In this document: piece after piece, positions 35,459-44,105 of the stretch
How the letters are laid out: every line of letters starts with the position of its first letter
Position numbering within the stretch: position 1 is the stretch's first letter
DNA from: JAJPHW01 sp963799065
GTDB lineage: Bacteria > Acidobacteriota > Terriglobia > Terriglobales > Acidobacteriaceae
Direction: 5' to 3'
Length of the DNA: 64,000 nucleotides
Assembly: GCA_963799065.1 (NCBI GenBank)
Contig: CAWCVJ010000003.1
Location: 1,212,782 to 1,276,781 of the forward strand
Program-made: the position numbers and the translations under genes
The notes under the pieces: generated by a model
Database searches by the model: none
Seen by the model: only the letters and a program-made list of their open reading frames with translations
What the model was told of the DNA's origin: nothing

Positions 35459-37726
35459 CTAGCGATGGCCACCGCCGCCGTGACTGCCGCCCCCCGAGTG
35501 ACCGCCACCACCGCCGCCGGCGTGTCCACCGGCGCCACCCGAGCTGTGGGGAGATCCGCCGCCAGAACTATGTCCGCCAGGGTAGCCGCCGTGCGAGCCG
35601 CCATAGTTGCCATACCCACCGTGACTGCCGTAGTTGCCGTAGCCGCCCGAGCGCCCGCCATAGGGCGATCCGCCATAACTGCCGCGACCGTAGTTGCCTC
35701 CGCCGTAGCCACCGTAAGCGCGAGAGCTATAACTTCCGTTGGAGCGCGATCCGTAGCCGCCATTCCCGCCGTAGCGTGAGCCTTGACTCGCTCCATCGTA
35801 ATGGCTGTTGCCGGAATTGAATCCCGCCGGAGGCCGCGGAACGGACCGGTTCGAAGCCATTTGCGACGCTCCCGGTCGTGAACCGCCTTCGTTTCGCGAA
35901 CTGCTTATGTTGCTTTCCGGTCGCGATGCGTTCTCACGAGCCATCGAGCTTGTTCCAGACCCACTGCGGTTACCGACGTTGTAGTTAGATGGGGGACGCG
36001 GCACATAGTGTCCACCGGGCGAAGCCATCGATCCGCTAGGACGCGCCGCAGATTGATTTCCAGCGCGATTCGCGCCGAAGTTACCAGCATTCCCAGCAGG
36101 ACGCGAAATATTTCCGCTCGCGCGATTCGCGCCGCTCGAGTTCGGATGAGCATTCGCCAAACTTGCTGGCGGCGTCATGTGGCTCACGGTGGGCCGCGAA
36201 GCCGCTGCCGAACGAGGTGCAGTCGTGGTGCGAGAGCCCAGCATCGCACTGCGCGACGGTTGCGCCGCTGAGTTCACGTGCGACAACGCAGGCGCATTGC
36301 GAGCCGCACTGGCTGGAACATGCACTCCGCTCTTGGCCACCGACTGCGAATGCATCATCGCGTCACGCGACATCGCATTGAACGCGCCGGGATGATTAAT
36401 ATTCGCCATGTGAGCCGCGTTATAACCTCCGACGTGGTTGTTATAGAAATTGTTGGTGACATGATTGATGTTCGTGATCCGCGTGTTAGTAATGTTCACG
36501 TTGCGGAAGTAGCCGCGGCTCGCGCCATACCAGGGATAGAACGGTTCACGCCATCCCAGCGGGCACCAGCCAAATCCGCCGCCAAACCCGAAGCCGAAAC
36601 CAAAGCCAAATCCGACGCCCACTCCCCAACGCGGGCCGCCGAACCATCCCACGAGCGCGGGAGCATAATAAGGTCGCGCATAGTAAGGTCCTGGCGCCCA
36701 TCCCCAAACGCCGCCGAAGTAAGCCCACCGACCATAGTGAAAGGGAGCGAAGCCCCAAGGAGCATAATCCTGCCACGTCCATCCCCAAGGCGCGACGTAA
36801 ATCCACTGGCCGTCGGAGTAAGGAGCCCAGCCGGGGGCGACCACCGTCGGTGTCCACACCGGCCCGTAATCCGGAACATCTTTCCAGGTGCCATACTCGT
36901 CGAGATCTTCGTAGCCAACCGTTCCCTGGCCGACATAGCGTGCAGACTGGGAGTTGTCCTGGCGATGATCGCGCGACATGCACCATTGATCGAAACCATC
37001 CGGCGCGGGCGCAGGATGAGTCTCATGCTGCATCGAATTCCCATTGGTAAAACGAGCCTGCTGGCCGGCCGCGAGATCTACCGCAGGACCCTGGCCAGTC
37101 GACTGGCCACGACCTCGCCAAATAGTTACGACGGTAGCGTCGCCATTGGGATCGACATCGAAGCGATAATCACCCGCCTCGGAGATCGTGAAGGCCTGAT
37201 TCGGCGAATCGACTTCATAAGTCTCACCGTTGAAGAGCTTACGAACGTGAACGCTCAGCGCGCCCTGATGAAGCTGCACCTGCACGGCATTGTCGCCGAT
37301 GTTCGCCAGCGTCAGGCTGGTTTCGGAATCGATGCGCATGACTGCGCTGCCCAGGCTCAACTCGGCGCGCGAGTCTTTGTCAGCCCAAACATTGTCGGCA
37401 GTCGTGAGCGGACGGTTCAGCGTACCGGCGACCCAATCATCCACGCCATGCGGCTGAATGGAGACCGATCCCGATTGATATTGCAGACGAATCACGCGGC
37501 TCGGCGCATCTTGCGACGGAGGCACTTCTTGCGGGGTGTCCTGCGAAGGCGAAGCCATCTGGCCGTTAGGCGCGCCCTGCTGGTCTTCCGGCCCCGGGCC
37601 AGACGCCATCGGAGGCGCTCCTGCATCCGGCGACGGGCCGCCTGGAGCGTCCTGCGCCGCCATGAGACCCAAGCTACCCAACCATACGAAAAGTACCGCG
37701 ACCGCGAAACCCTTATGAATCGTCAT
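35459..37726 (-). CDS. Exported FecR and DUF6600 domain protein with Gly-rich tail
   Basis: A 755-residue exported protein from the ATG at 37726 (signal peptide with probable cleavage after MAA, before QDAPGG). A Pro/Gln-rich linker is followed by a FecR-like beta domain (about residues 85-225) and by a DUF6600 domain marked by a repeated Tyr/Trp/Pro pattern (WKDVPDYGPVWTPTV, PYSDGQWIYVAPWGWTWQDYAPWG, then GFAPFHYGRWAYFGGVWGWAPG). The last ~330 residues are low complexity, rich in Asn, Ser, Ala, Arg and finally Gly/Tyr/Ser/His. Such proteins are common in acidobacteria; no function is known. The extended aromatic and glycine-rich tail suggests a surface or extracellular location. Confidence 0.85.
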   Translation of the reverse strand: MTIHKGFAVAVLFVWLGSLGLMAAQDAPGGPSPDAGAPPMASGPGPEDQQGAPNGQMASPSQDTPQEVPPSQDAPSRVIRLQYQSGSVSIQPHGVDDWVAGTLNRPLTTADNVWADKDSRAELSLGSAVMRIDSETSLTLANIGDNAVQVQLHQGALSVHVRKLFNGETYEVDSPNQAFTISEAGDYRFDVDPNGDATVVTIWRGRGQSTGQGPAVDLAAGQQARFTNGNSMQHETHPAPAPDGFDQWCMSRDHRQDNSQSARYVGQGTVGYEDLDEYGTWKDVPDYGPVWTPTVVAPGWAPYSDGQWIYVAPWGWTWQDYAPWGFAPFHYGRWAYFGGVWGWAPGPYYARPYYAPALVGWFGGPRWGVGVGFGFGFGFGFGGGFGWCPLGWREPFYPWYGASRGYFRNVNITNTRITNINHVTNNFYNNHVGGYNAAHMANINHPGAFNAMSRDAMMHSQSVAKSGVHVPASAARNAPALSHVNSAAQPSRSAMLGSRTTTAPRSAAASRPTVSHMTPPASLANAHPNSSGANRASGNISRPAGNAGNFGANRAGNQSAARPSGSMASPGGHYVPRPPSNYNVGNRSGSGTSSMARENASRPESNISSSRNEGGSRPGASQMASNRSVPRPPAGFNSGNSHYDGASQGSRYGGNGGYGSRSNGSYSSRAYGGYGGGNYGRGSYGGSPYGGRSGGYGNYGSHGGYGNYGGSHGGYPGGHSSGGGSPHSSGGAGGHAGGGGGGHSGGGSHGGGGHR

Positions 37727-37900
37727 ATGCTGCTTCCTTTTGCCCACTTTCCGGCCGTTTCGGGAAGAGGCGGGCAAATCGACCTAAGCTGTCTATATCA
37801 CTAAACCCGCGATTCGGCAGGGAGTTGCGGTCAGTAACCTTACTGCGACGGATGCCGGCGACGAACTACTTAGTTGTTCGGCCAATCAGCGTACTTCACA

Positions 37901-38374
37901 CTATCGATGATTTACCGTAAGCTCTGCGGGCGACGGAGGCACTGCGCGCGATTTCGAATCGAACTCCACACGAGCCTTCTCCACCTGGGCCAGATTCGCC
38001 TCGGCCCACATCCAAACTCCGCAAAAGGCCGCCCCCAGGCTCAAACCGAGTTGGGTGAGTTTGTACTCGACCTTTGGCGGAACCACGGGATGGACCGTTC
38101 GAATCACCAATCCGTCTCGTTCCATGAGGCGTAAGGTCTGTGTAAGCATCTTCTGGCTTATGCCGGCGACGAGTTCGCTGAGCCGCGTGAAGCGCAGCTC
38201 TCCCTTTTCGGCGAGGACCTCAAGGACCAGCATCGTCCACTTGTCGGCCACGCGGCCAATCAATTCGTTCACCAGGATTTCGATGCGAGGATCCACATCA
38301 TCCATCTCGGCGCAGGCAACTTTGTCTTTCGCCTTCAAAATATGATCTTCCTCTAGATCGGGATAACCTGACAC
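37901..38374 (-). CDS. HxlR-family transcriptional regulator
   Basis: A 157-residue winged-helix regulator. The HxlR pattern is clear: IGRVADKWTMLVLEVLAEKGELRFTRLSELVAGISQKMLTQTLRLMERDGLVIRTVHPVVPPKVEYKLTQLG spans the DNA-binding domain at about residues 38-108. GTG start with AAAAGGAGAG eight bases upstream. It is divergent from the SDR gene and probably controls it; inverted repeats lie in the shared spacer. Many HxlR proteins sense electrophiles or redox changes via cysteine; C22 here precedes the domain and could play such a role. Confidence 0.92.
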   Translation of the reverse strand: MSGYPDLEEDHILKAKDKVACAEMDDVDPRIEILVNELIGRVADKWTMLVLEVLAEKGELRFTRLSELVAGISQKMLTQTLRLMERDGLVIRTVHPVVPPKVEYKLTQLGLSLGAAFCGVWMWAEANLAQVEKARVEFDSKSRAVPPSPAELTVNHR

Positions 38375-38381
38375 TGATCAT

Positions 38382-38435
38382 ACTCTCCTTTTAGTAAGTA
38401 CGGCACTCTGCGGTGCCTTATTCCCAATGGAGAGT
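38382..38435. promoter_or_regulatory. Inverted repeats between the HxlR and SDR genes, candidate operators
   Basis: ACTCTCC (38382-38388) and GGAGAGT (38429-38435) form an inverted repeat around a second one, GGCAC/GTGCC (38402-38417). HxlR regulators bind inverted repeats in such spacers. The outer left arm overlaps the HxlR ribosome-binding site. Confidence 0.4.
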
Positions 38436-38449
38436 GTCGCTCCTATACT
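38421..38449 (+). promoter_or_regulatory. Putative promoter of the SDR gene
   Basis: TTCCCA (38421-38426) and TATACT (38444-38449) are 17 bases apart. The -10 is a good match, the -35 weak, as expected for a promoter that is normally repressed or activated. Confidence 0.35.
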
Positions 38450-38484
38450 CGGAAAGGCGAAGACAAAACTTAAGGAGCCTAAAA

Positions 38485-39249
38485 ATGAAATTGAATAAGA
38501 AAACGATCCTGATAACTGGGGGAACGAGTGGCATCGGTATTGAGTTGGCTCGGCAGCTTCTTCAACGCGAGAACACGGTCATCGTTACTGGCCGAGATCA
38601 GGAAAGGCTCAATGCCGCACAGGAAGTGCTGCCCGCTCTCCACATCGTCAAGAGCGACGTTAGCGATCCTGCAGCGATAGCGGCGTTGCATGAAACCATA
38701 GTCGCCCGTTTCCCGGCGCTCGACACATTGATCAACAACGCCGGGGTCATGCGGAACTTAAACCTTAATCTCCCGCGCGATCTTAACGATGTCACGCGCG
38801 AAATCGAGATCAACCTGAGCGGGCCCGTGCGCATGATCCAACAATTCCTGCCGGAGCTTAAAACCCGCCAGGAAGCGCTGGTTGTCAATGTCTCTTCAGG
38901 ACTCGCGTTCATCCCTTTCCCTGCGTCGCCGGTTTACTCCGCGACCAAGGCCGCATTGCATTCGTTTACGCAGTCTCTGCGCGTGCAGCTTGAGGGTAGC
39001 AGCGTGACCGTGGTCGAACTGGCGCCGCCCGCGGTAGAGACTCCGCTGCTGCGCGGTGAATTCGCGGAGGAAATGAAGGGGCAGAAGGGAATGGATGTTA
39101 AAATTCTCACCCGGAAAGCGATCGCCGGAATTGAAGCGGGTAAACTCGAAATCCGCCCCGGGCTCAGCAACGTTCTGAAGGCGATGAGCCGCATCGCTCC
39201 GCAATTCATGCTCAACCAATTAGTGAGGTCGATGAAGCCTAAGAATTGA
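38485..39249 (+). CDS. Short-chain dehydrogenase/reductase (DltE-like)
   Basis: A 254-residue classical SDR starting at the ATG at 38485, after TAAGGAG. The cofactor motif TGGTSGIG is at residues 11-18, NNAG at 84-87, and the catalytic S137/S138, Y151 and K155 are present. The frame is open further upstream but the conserved domain begins here. The pairing with an HxlR regulator suggests induction by a reactive small molecule; the substrate is unknown. Confidence 0.93.
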   Translation: MKLNKKTILITGGTSGIGIELARQLLQRENTVIVTGRDQERLNAAQEVLPALHIVKSDVSDPAAIAALHETIVARFPALDTLINNAGVMRNLNLNLPRDLNDVTREIEINLSGPVRMIQQFLPELKTRQEALVVNVSSGLAFIPFPASPVYSATKAALHSFTQSLRVQLEGSSVTVVELAPPAVETPLLRGEFAEEMKGQKGMDVKILTRKAIAGIEAGKLEIRPGLSNVLKAMSRIAPQFMLNQLVRSMKPKN

Positions 39250-39273
39250 ATCGCCGCCCCGGTCGATGGTTAA

Positions 39274-40227
39274 CTAATCCTTTCCTGCCGCGACCATCCC
39301 CGTTTTCTCGGGATTTTCCGCCGCCACCTTGGGCGTCGTCGTAATCAGCACCACACTGACTAGGATCAGAGCCGTACCCAGCAGCGTACGCGCTCCGATG
39401 GCCTCTCCGCCAGCGAAATATCCGAGGCCCACCGCGACCACTGGATTGACGTATGCGTAAGTTCCAACTTTCGTCGGCGATTCGTGGTGCAGCAGCCATA
39501 CGTATGCTGTGAAACCCATGATCGAGCCGAAGACGATGAGATAAGCCAGGGCAATCCAGGCGCGCGTGGACACTGCGGCAAAGTGAAATCCTGAAAACTC
39601 TCCGGTGGCCGCGGCCCACGCGAACAGAAGAATCCCTCCTACCAGCATTTGCGTGGCAGAGCTCATCGGCTTGGACGCAGGCAGGGTCAGCCGTCGCGCC
39701 AGAATCGCCGCGATCGACCAGCTGAATGCCGCGAACACCAATGCGATGGCCCCGGCCCGATTCACGGGTGCTTCGCCGAGCGATAAAGACCGGTTCATCA
39801 GCACGGCCACGCCGACGACTCCGATGGCGAGAGCGACCGCCAGGCGAAGCGTGAGGCGCTGGGTTTTGAGGAGGATAATTTCCAGCAAGGTCATGAAGAC
39901 GGGGATGCAGGCGAGAATGACCGCCGCAATGCCCGAAGGAATACGCTTCTCCGCCCAGAAGAGGCAGCCGTAGTCCACCAGGAAAATAAGTGCGCCAAGC
40001 AGCGTAATGCCGGCCCACTCGTGCCGGCTGGGTAGGGGAGTCTTCTTAGCCAGCATCCAGAGGAAGAGCACCAGTCCTGCAATGAAGAAGCGCATAGCCG
40101 CCAACAAGAACGGCGGCACTTCAGCGACACCCACGCGAATGGCAAAGAACGTCGATCCCCAGACAAAATAAATAATGCCGAACGCCAGCAGGATCTTCCA
40201 CGCCGCGGGTTTGGGGTCGGAGTGCAT
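39274..40227 (-). CDS. EamA/DMT-family transporter
   Basis: A 317-residue drug/metabolite transporter with ten hydrophobic segments in two EamA halves (first around residues 10-145, second 160-300). It starts at an ATG with AAGGAC upstream. Members export amino acids or small metabolites; the substrate here cannot be predicted. The reading ends 24 bases from the convergent SDR gene. Confidence 0.92.
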   Translation of the reverse strand: MHSDPKPAAWKILLAFGIIYFVWGSTFFAIRVGVAEVPPFLLAAMRFFIAGLVLFLWMLAKKTPLPSRHEWAGITLLGALIFLVDYGCLFWAEKRIPSGIAAVILACIPVFMTLLEIILLKTQRLTLRLAVALAIGVVGVAVLMNRSLSLGEAPVNRAGAIALVFAAFSWSIAAILARRLTLPASKPMSSATQMLVGGILLFAWAAATGEFSGFHFAAVSTRAWIALAYLIVFGSIMGFTAYVWLLHHESPTKVGTYAYVNPVVAVGLGYFAGGEAIGARTLLGTALILVSVVLITTTPKVAAENPEKTGMVAAGKD

Positions 40228-40532
40228 TTGTGTGAGTCCTTAGATTGCACAACGTTGAGTCCGGAAGCAAAGTGTTTTTGCTTACAGTCATCGCGAAGAC
40301 CCGGCGTTTCTCAGTTGGGCAAGGATCTCGCGAGAGCAGTTCGTGGCCACACGCCAGATACTTCATTCCGCCTGAAGTGCGGCTACGTTTAGAATGACTA
40401 CGGGAGGGAGACCAGACAAAATACCGTGCTGCCGGGGAGACAGCACGGGCCTAACTCAGCGAGGGTTCTAGTCCCGCCGTCGAACTGAGTTCTGATACGC
40501 GGCGGATCGAGCGATGGTTCCATGCTGGGCTG
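40228..40532. other. 305-base spacer without a gene
   Basis: The only gene-free stretch longer than 300 bases. It contains the terminator-like hairpin at 40424-40448 and a weaker inverted repeat (AACTCAG/CTGAGTT) next to it. I see no tRNA, sRNA or coding sequence. Confidence 0.5.
40424..40448 (-). terminator. Probable terminator after the 3-hydroxyacyl-CoA dehydrogenase gene
   Basis: CCGTGCTG and CAGCACGG pair perfectly over 8 bp with a 9-base loop; on the minus strand TATTTTGT follows. It lies about 85 bases past the stop of the dehydrogenase gene. Confidence 0.55.
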
Positions 40533-41450
40533 CTACGCCTTAGGCTTCTCCTCGGGATACTCAAACACGCCGCGCCCGGCCTTCCGTCCCAACCGCCCGG
40601 CCTTGACATACTGCACCAGCAGTGGCGCGGGACGATACTTTTCTCCCAACGATTTGTGCAGATATTCGAGAATGCTCAGGCGAGTGTCGAGGCCGACCAG
40701 ATCGACCATCTCAAACGGCCCCATGGGATGATTGAGGCCCAGCTTCAAAGCCTTGTCGATCTCCGCCGCCGACGCGATGCCTTCCTGCAACATCAGAAAC
40801 GCCTCGTTGCCGATCATGGCGTTGATGCGGCTGGTGATGAATCCCGGTGATTCTTTGATCACGACGACTTCTTTGCCCATGCGCTTGCCGACCTCGACGA
40901 CTGCGGCCAGCGTTTCGTCGTCGGTCTCAAGGGCGCGGACGACTTCCAGCAGCTTCATCTTGTGAACAGGATTGAAAAAGTGCATGCCTAGACACTTTCG
41001 TGCCCGATAGGTCACGCTGGCAATCTCGGTCACGCTTAGCGACGAAGTATTGGACGCGAGAATCGTCCCCGGCCGGCAAATCTTGTCGAGCAGGGTGAAG
41101 ATCTCGATCTTCGATTCCATCTCCTCTGGAACCGCTTCGATGACGAGGTCTGCCTCGCGCGCCGCCTCTTCCACCGATCCCGCGTATTCGATTCGGGCCA
41201 GCGCAGCCGACGCGTCGCTCGGTGCGACTTTGCCAAGTTCGACCGCCTTGTCTAGGTTGCCGCGAATCTCGGTCTCAGCCCGGCGCAGCGCATTCGGCAG
41301 CAAGTCTTCAAGGATCGTGCGATACCCGCCTAGCGCCGCCACATGCGCAATGCCGCGACCCATGGTTCCTGCGCCAATCACGGCGATGGTCTGGACGCCA
41401 GCCTTCACGGTAACAGCCCCGTTCTGCACCTCACTCTGAACCGGAGCCAA
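40533..41450 (-). CDS. 3-hydroxyacyl-CoA (3-hydroxybutyryl-CoA) dehydrogenase
   Basis: A 305-residue NAD-dependent dehydrogenase. The Rossmann motif GAGTMG is at residues 26-31 counted from the TTG at 41450, which lies one base after the stop of the small upstream gene and six bases after GGGAG; this makes translational coupling likely. A frame extends to 41480 inside the upstream gene. The C-terminal domain contains NHPMGPFEMVDLVGLD and GRKAGRGVFEYPEE, typical of 3-hydroxybutyryl-CoA dehydrogenases. It would act in fatty-acid beta-oxidation or butyrate metabolism. Followed by the terminator at 40424-40448. Confidence 0.92.
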   Translation of the reverse strand: MAPVQSEVQNGAVTVKAGVQTIAVIGAGTMGRGIAHVAALGGYRTILEDLLPNALRRAETEIRGNLDKAVELGKVAPSDASAALARIEYAGSVEEAAREADLVIEAVPEEMESKIEIFTLLDKICRPGTILASNTSSLSVTEIASVTYRARKCLGMHFFNPVHKMKLLEVVRALETDDETLAAVVEVGKRMGKEVVVIKESPGFITSRINAMIGNEAFLMLQEGIASAAEIDKALKLGLNHPMGPFEMVDLVGLDTRLSILEYLHKSLGEKYRPAPLLVQYVKAGRLGRKAGRGVFEYPEEKPKA

Positions 41451-41451
41451 G

Positions 41452-41637
41452 CTACGCTCCCTTTTCCAGCTTGACCACAACTTCCTGCATGTTGGTGGAC
41501 GCCGCGCGCAGGCTCTCCGCCAGCCGGTGACGCTCTTCGCCGTCCATGTCTGAGGTCGATGCGTTGATACGCCGCAGCGTGGTGTTGATGTCGTCCACGT
41601 AATTGATCAAGCGAATAAGTTCTCCAGATACGGCCAT
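41452..41637 (-). CDS. Small helical protein of unknown function
   Basis: A 61-residue protein from the ATG at 41637, which has CAGGAG seven bases upstream; a longer frame starts at 41724 but lacks a ribosome-binding site. It is mostly alpha-helical and charged (MAVSGELIRLINYVDDINTT..., ending VVVKLEKGA), with no membrane segment or known motif. Its stop is one base from the TTG start of the dehydrogenase, so the two are probably made together. Nothing identifies its role. Confidence 0.6.
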   Translation of the reverse strand: MAVSGELIRLINYVDDINTTLRRINASTSDMDGEERHRLAESLRAASTNMQEVVVKLEKGA

Positions 41638-41795
41638 GATGATTGCTCCTGTTCTCTTTTCTTTCTCTCGTAATGTGACACAGCAAACCGTGCCATCCAG
41701 AAGATTTCCGGCAGCACCAGTCAACCTTTCATTCTGAACGTTGCCGTGGGATTAGTAAAGGCAGGCTCTATCTGCGCAGGTCGGCAGGACTCCAA

Positions 41796-42203
41796 CTATG
41801 TCGAAACGTGGGGCGGCGCCTCGATTGCGGCAAGAACTCTCCGGTAGGAGGGAACGAATTGCGCTGCAGTGTGCAAAAGAAAAACGCAGACTCCAAATAG
41901 CGCGAAAATTCCCAATGGATGAAAGCGTTGTGCAACAGCCCAGCGACCGTGCAGCGCGGCACCAAAAGACCGCGTAATTCCACACAACGGACACGGATGG
42001 CCGGTCAGCAGCAGGAATGGACAAGTTGGGAAAGGCAGCCCGCGTCCCTCAGCCACTACATAGGCGTAACTTAGGTAGGTTACGCCAAGGCTCAGTAGTC
42101 CCGCCGCCCTGAGCCGTTCGTCGCCGCCGAACCCTGGCGTGCTAGTTTGCCGACTCGGCGACAATTTCCACAACCTCAACGTCCGCCTGAGTCGCATAAA
42201 CAA
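41796..42203 (-). CDS. DUF2752 membrane protein
   Basis: A 135-residue protein with two or three hydrophobic segments and the DUF2752 motif: C-P-F-L-L-L-T-G-H-P-C-P-L-C-G-I-T-R-S-F (residues 63-82), here with an extra cysteine between the conserved ones. The function is unknown. If the ATG at 42203 is used, the gene overlaps the end of the next upstream gene by 62 bases; no clear later start was found. Confidence 0.78.
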   Translation of the reverse strand: MFMRLRRTLRLWKLSPSRQTSTPGFGGDERLRAAGLLSLGVTYLSYAYVVAEGRGLPFPTCPFLLLTGHPCPLCGITRSFGAALHGRWAVAQRFHPLGIFALFGVCVFLLHTAAQFVPSYRRVLAAIEAPPHVST

Positions 42204-42402
42204 TCAGATACACCAGCAGCGGTAGCACGCAAAGAATAAAACCTATAACCGCCCATAGAATCTTGAACTCTTTTTTCTTCTGCATCGTGGCGGATTGGGC
42301 GGTTTTGTTCACCACTATGAAACCCTGGGCCACGTAGGACGTGATCGCCGCCTCCATACCCGCGATGTTGGGCACCGTAACGCGTTGCACTTTAGAACTC
42401 AT
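42142..42402 (-). CDS. Small membrane protein of unknown function
   Basis: An 86-residue protein with GAGGAG seven bases before the ATG. It has a soluble N-terminal half (VTVPNIAGMEAAITSYVAQGFIVVNK), a charged KKKEFK, one hydrophobic segment (about 50-68) and a short tail. I do not recognise a family. It overlaps the DUF2752 frame. Confidence 0.6.
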   Translation of the reverse strand: MSSKVQRVTVPNIAGMEAAITSYVAQGFIVVNKTAQSATMQKKKEFKILWAVIGFILCVLPLLVYLIVYATQADVEVVEIVAESAN

Positions 42403-42551
42403 CGAGTCTCCTCACTTCCCGGTTCAGCATCCGCGTCCAATACAGAAGAAAGGATTTTTCTCCCAGGGACCGCATCGAATGGTATCACGATTGGCGTCCG
42501 CGCCTATTTGCCTCGATCCGCGCGCACCCATAAAATAGAAGTTCACCCGTT

Positions 42552-44066
42552 ATGATCCACTTTCCTGTCCCGGAAGCTCTTACCTTTGACGATGTACTTC
42601 TTCTGCCTGCTTATTCCGACGTGATCCCGGCGCAGGCCAATACGCAGACGCAATTTACGCGCAATATTCGGCTGAACATTCCCATCGTTAGTGCCGCCAT
42701 GGACACGGTTACGGAGTCGCACATGGCCATCGCGCTAGCGCAACAGGGCGGACTCGGCGTGCTGCACCGCAATCTCACCATCGAGCAGCAGGCCAACGAA
42801 GTCGACAAAGTGAAGCGTTCGGAGAGTGGCATGATCGTCGATCCCGTCACCATGTCGCCTGACGATAAGGTGTCCGATGCGCTCGAAGTGATGCGCAAGT
42901 ACAAAATTTCTGGCGTACCCATCACCAAGCACGGCAAGCTGGTCGGCATTCTGACCAATCGCGATCTGCGTTTCGAGACTCGCTTCGACATTCCGATCCA
43001 GAAAGTGATGACCAAGGAAAACCTGATCACGGTTCCCGTGGGCACAACGCTCGAAGACGCTGAAAACATTCTTCATGAGCATCGCGTCGAGAAGCTGCTC
43101 GTGGTCGATGACCATTACATGCTCAAGGGATTGATCACGGTCAAAGACATCCAGAAAAAACTCAAATATCCCAACGCAGCCAAGGACCCGCAAGGTCGGC
43201 TCCGCGTGGCAGCGGCCATCGGCGCGTCGGGAGACTTCCTCGAGCGAGCTCAGGAGATGGTCAAGAACAAGGCTGACCTGCTGGCCATCGACAGTGCTCA
43301 CGGACATTCGAGCCGCGTGCTGGAAGCGATCAAGCTCATCAAGTCGAAGCTGCCCGAAGTGGATTTGATTGCTGGCAATGTGGCTACGTTCGACGGCGCG
43401 TGCGCTTTGGCCAAAGCTGGCGCGGACGCAATCAAAGTCGGCATCGGTCCCGGTTCGATCTGCACTACGCGCGTCGTCACCGGCGCGGGTGTGCCGCAGA
43501 TTACCGCGATTGCGGAAGCGTACCGTGCCACGAAAGACGCAGGTGTGCCGATCGTTGCGGACGGCGGCATTAAGTTTTCCGGCGACATCACCAAAGCGCT
43601 GGCCGCCGGTGCTGCCGGTGTCATGATGGGTTCGATGTTCGCCGGAACCGATGAGAGTCCCGGCGAGTTGATTCTGTATCAAGGACGAACCTTCAAATCC
43701 TACCGCGGTATGGGTTCGCTGGGAGCGATGTCGGCGGGCACGGGATCGAGCGAGCGCTACTTCCAGAATGTCGAAGGCGAAGCCTCGGCAGCGGTGCCAG
43801 CCAGCAATGGAGAAGACTCGAACCGCTTGGCGAAATTGGTTCCGGAAGGCATCGAGGGCCGCGTGCCCTATCGCGGATCGGTCGCCATGATCGTCCACCA
43901 GATGGTGGGCGGATTGAAGTCTGGCATGGGTTACTGCGGCTGCGCCACCATTCCTGAACTGCTACAGAAAACCCGTTTCGTGCGCATCAGCGGCGCCGGC
44001 CTGCGCGAGAGCCATGTGCATGATGTCATGATTACGCGCGAGGCGCCGAATTATGCGGTGGAATAG
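42552..44066 (+). CDS. guaB: GuaB, inosine-5'-monophosphate dehydrogenase
   Basis: A 504-residue enzyme that oxidises IMP to XMP, the first step of GTP synthesis. The catalytic cysteine C304 is in GPGSICTTR; a pair of CBS domains is inserted at about residues 95-210. Family length. The gene stands alone between divergent and convergent neighbours. Confidence 0.97.
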   Translation: MIHFPVPEALTFDDVLLLPAYSDVIPAQANTQTQFTRNIRLNIPIVSAAMDTVTESHMAIALAQQGGLGVLHRNLTIEQQANEVDKVKRSESGMIVDPVTMSPDDKVSDALEVMRKYKISGVPITKHGKLVGILTNRDLRFETRFDIPIQKVMTKENLITVPVGTTLEDAENILHEHRVEKLLVVDDHYMLKGLITVKDIQKKLKYPNAAKDPQGRLRVAAAIGASGDFLERAQEMVKNKADLLAIDSAHGHSSRVLEAIKLIKSKLPEVDLIAGNVATFDGACALAKAGADAIKVGIGPGSICTTRVVTGAGVPQITAIAEAYRATKDAGVPIVADGGIKFSGDITKALAAGAAGVMMGSMFAGTDESPGELILYQGRTFKSYRGMGSLGAMSAGTGSSERYFQNVEGEASAAVPASNGEDSNRLAKLVPEGIEGRVPYRGSVAMIVHQMVGGLKSGMGYCGCATIPELLQKTRFVRISGAGLRESHVHDVMITREAPNYAVE

Positions 44067-44105
44067 CGCTTACATGCTAAGAATTTCTTCCGGCTGGCTC
44101 GCGCG

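Noticed and set aside
36278..37804. 508-codon plus-strand frame opposite the FecR/DUF6600 gene
   Set aside because: Composition is that of an antisense frame, with no signal or domain; the minus-strand gene has a signal peptide and family motifs.
40424..40475. Small RNA in the 305-base spacer
   Set aside because: The hairpin is better explained as the terminator of the dehydrogenase gene; no promoter was seen for an RNA.
42735..43898. 387-codon minus-strand frame inside guaB
   Set aside because: Antisense of a fully conserved enzyme.
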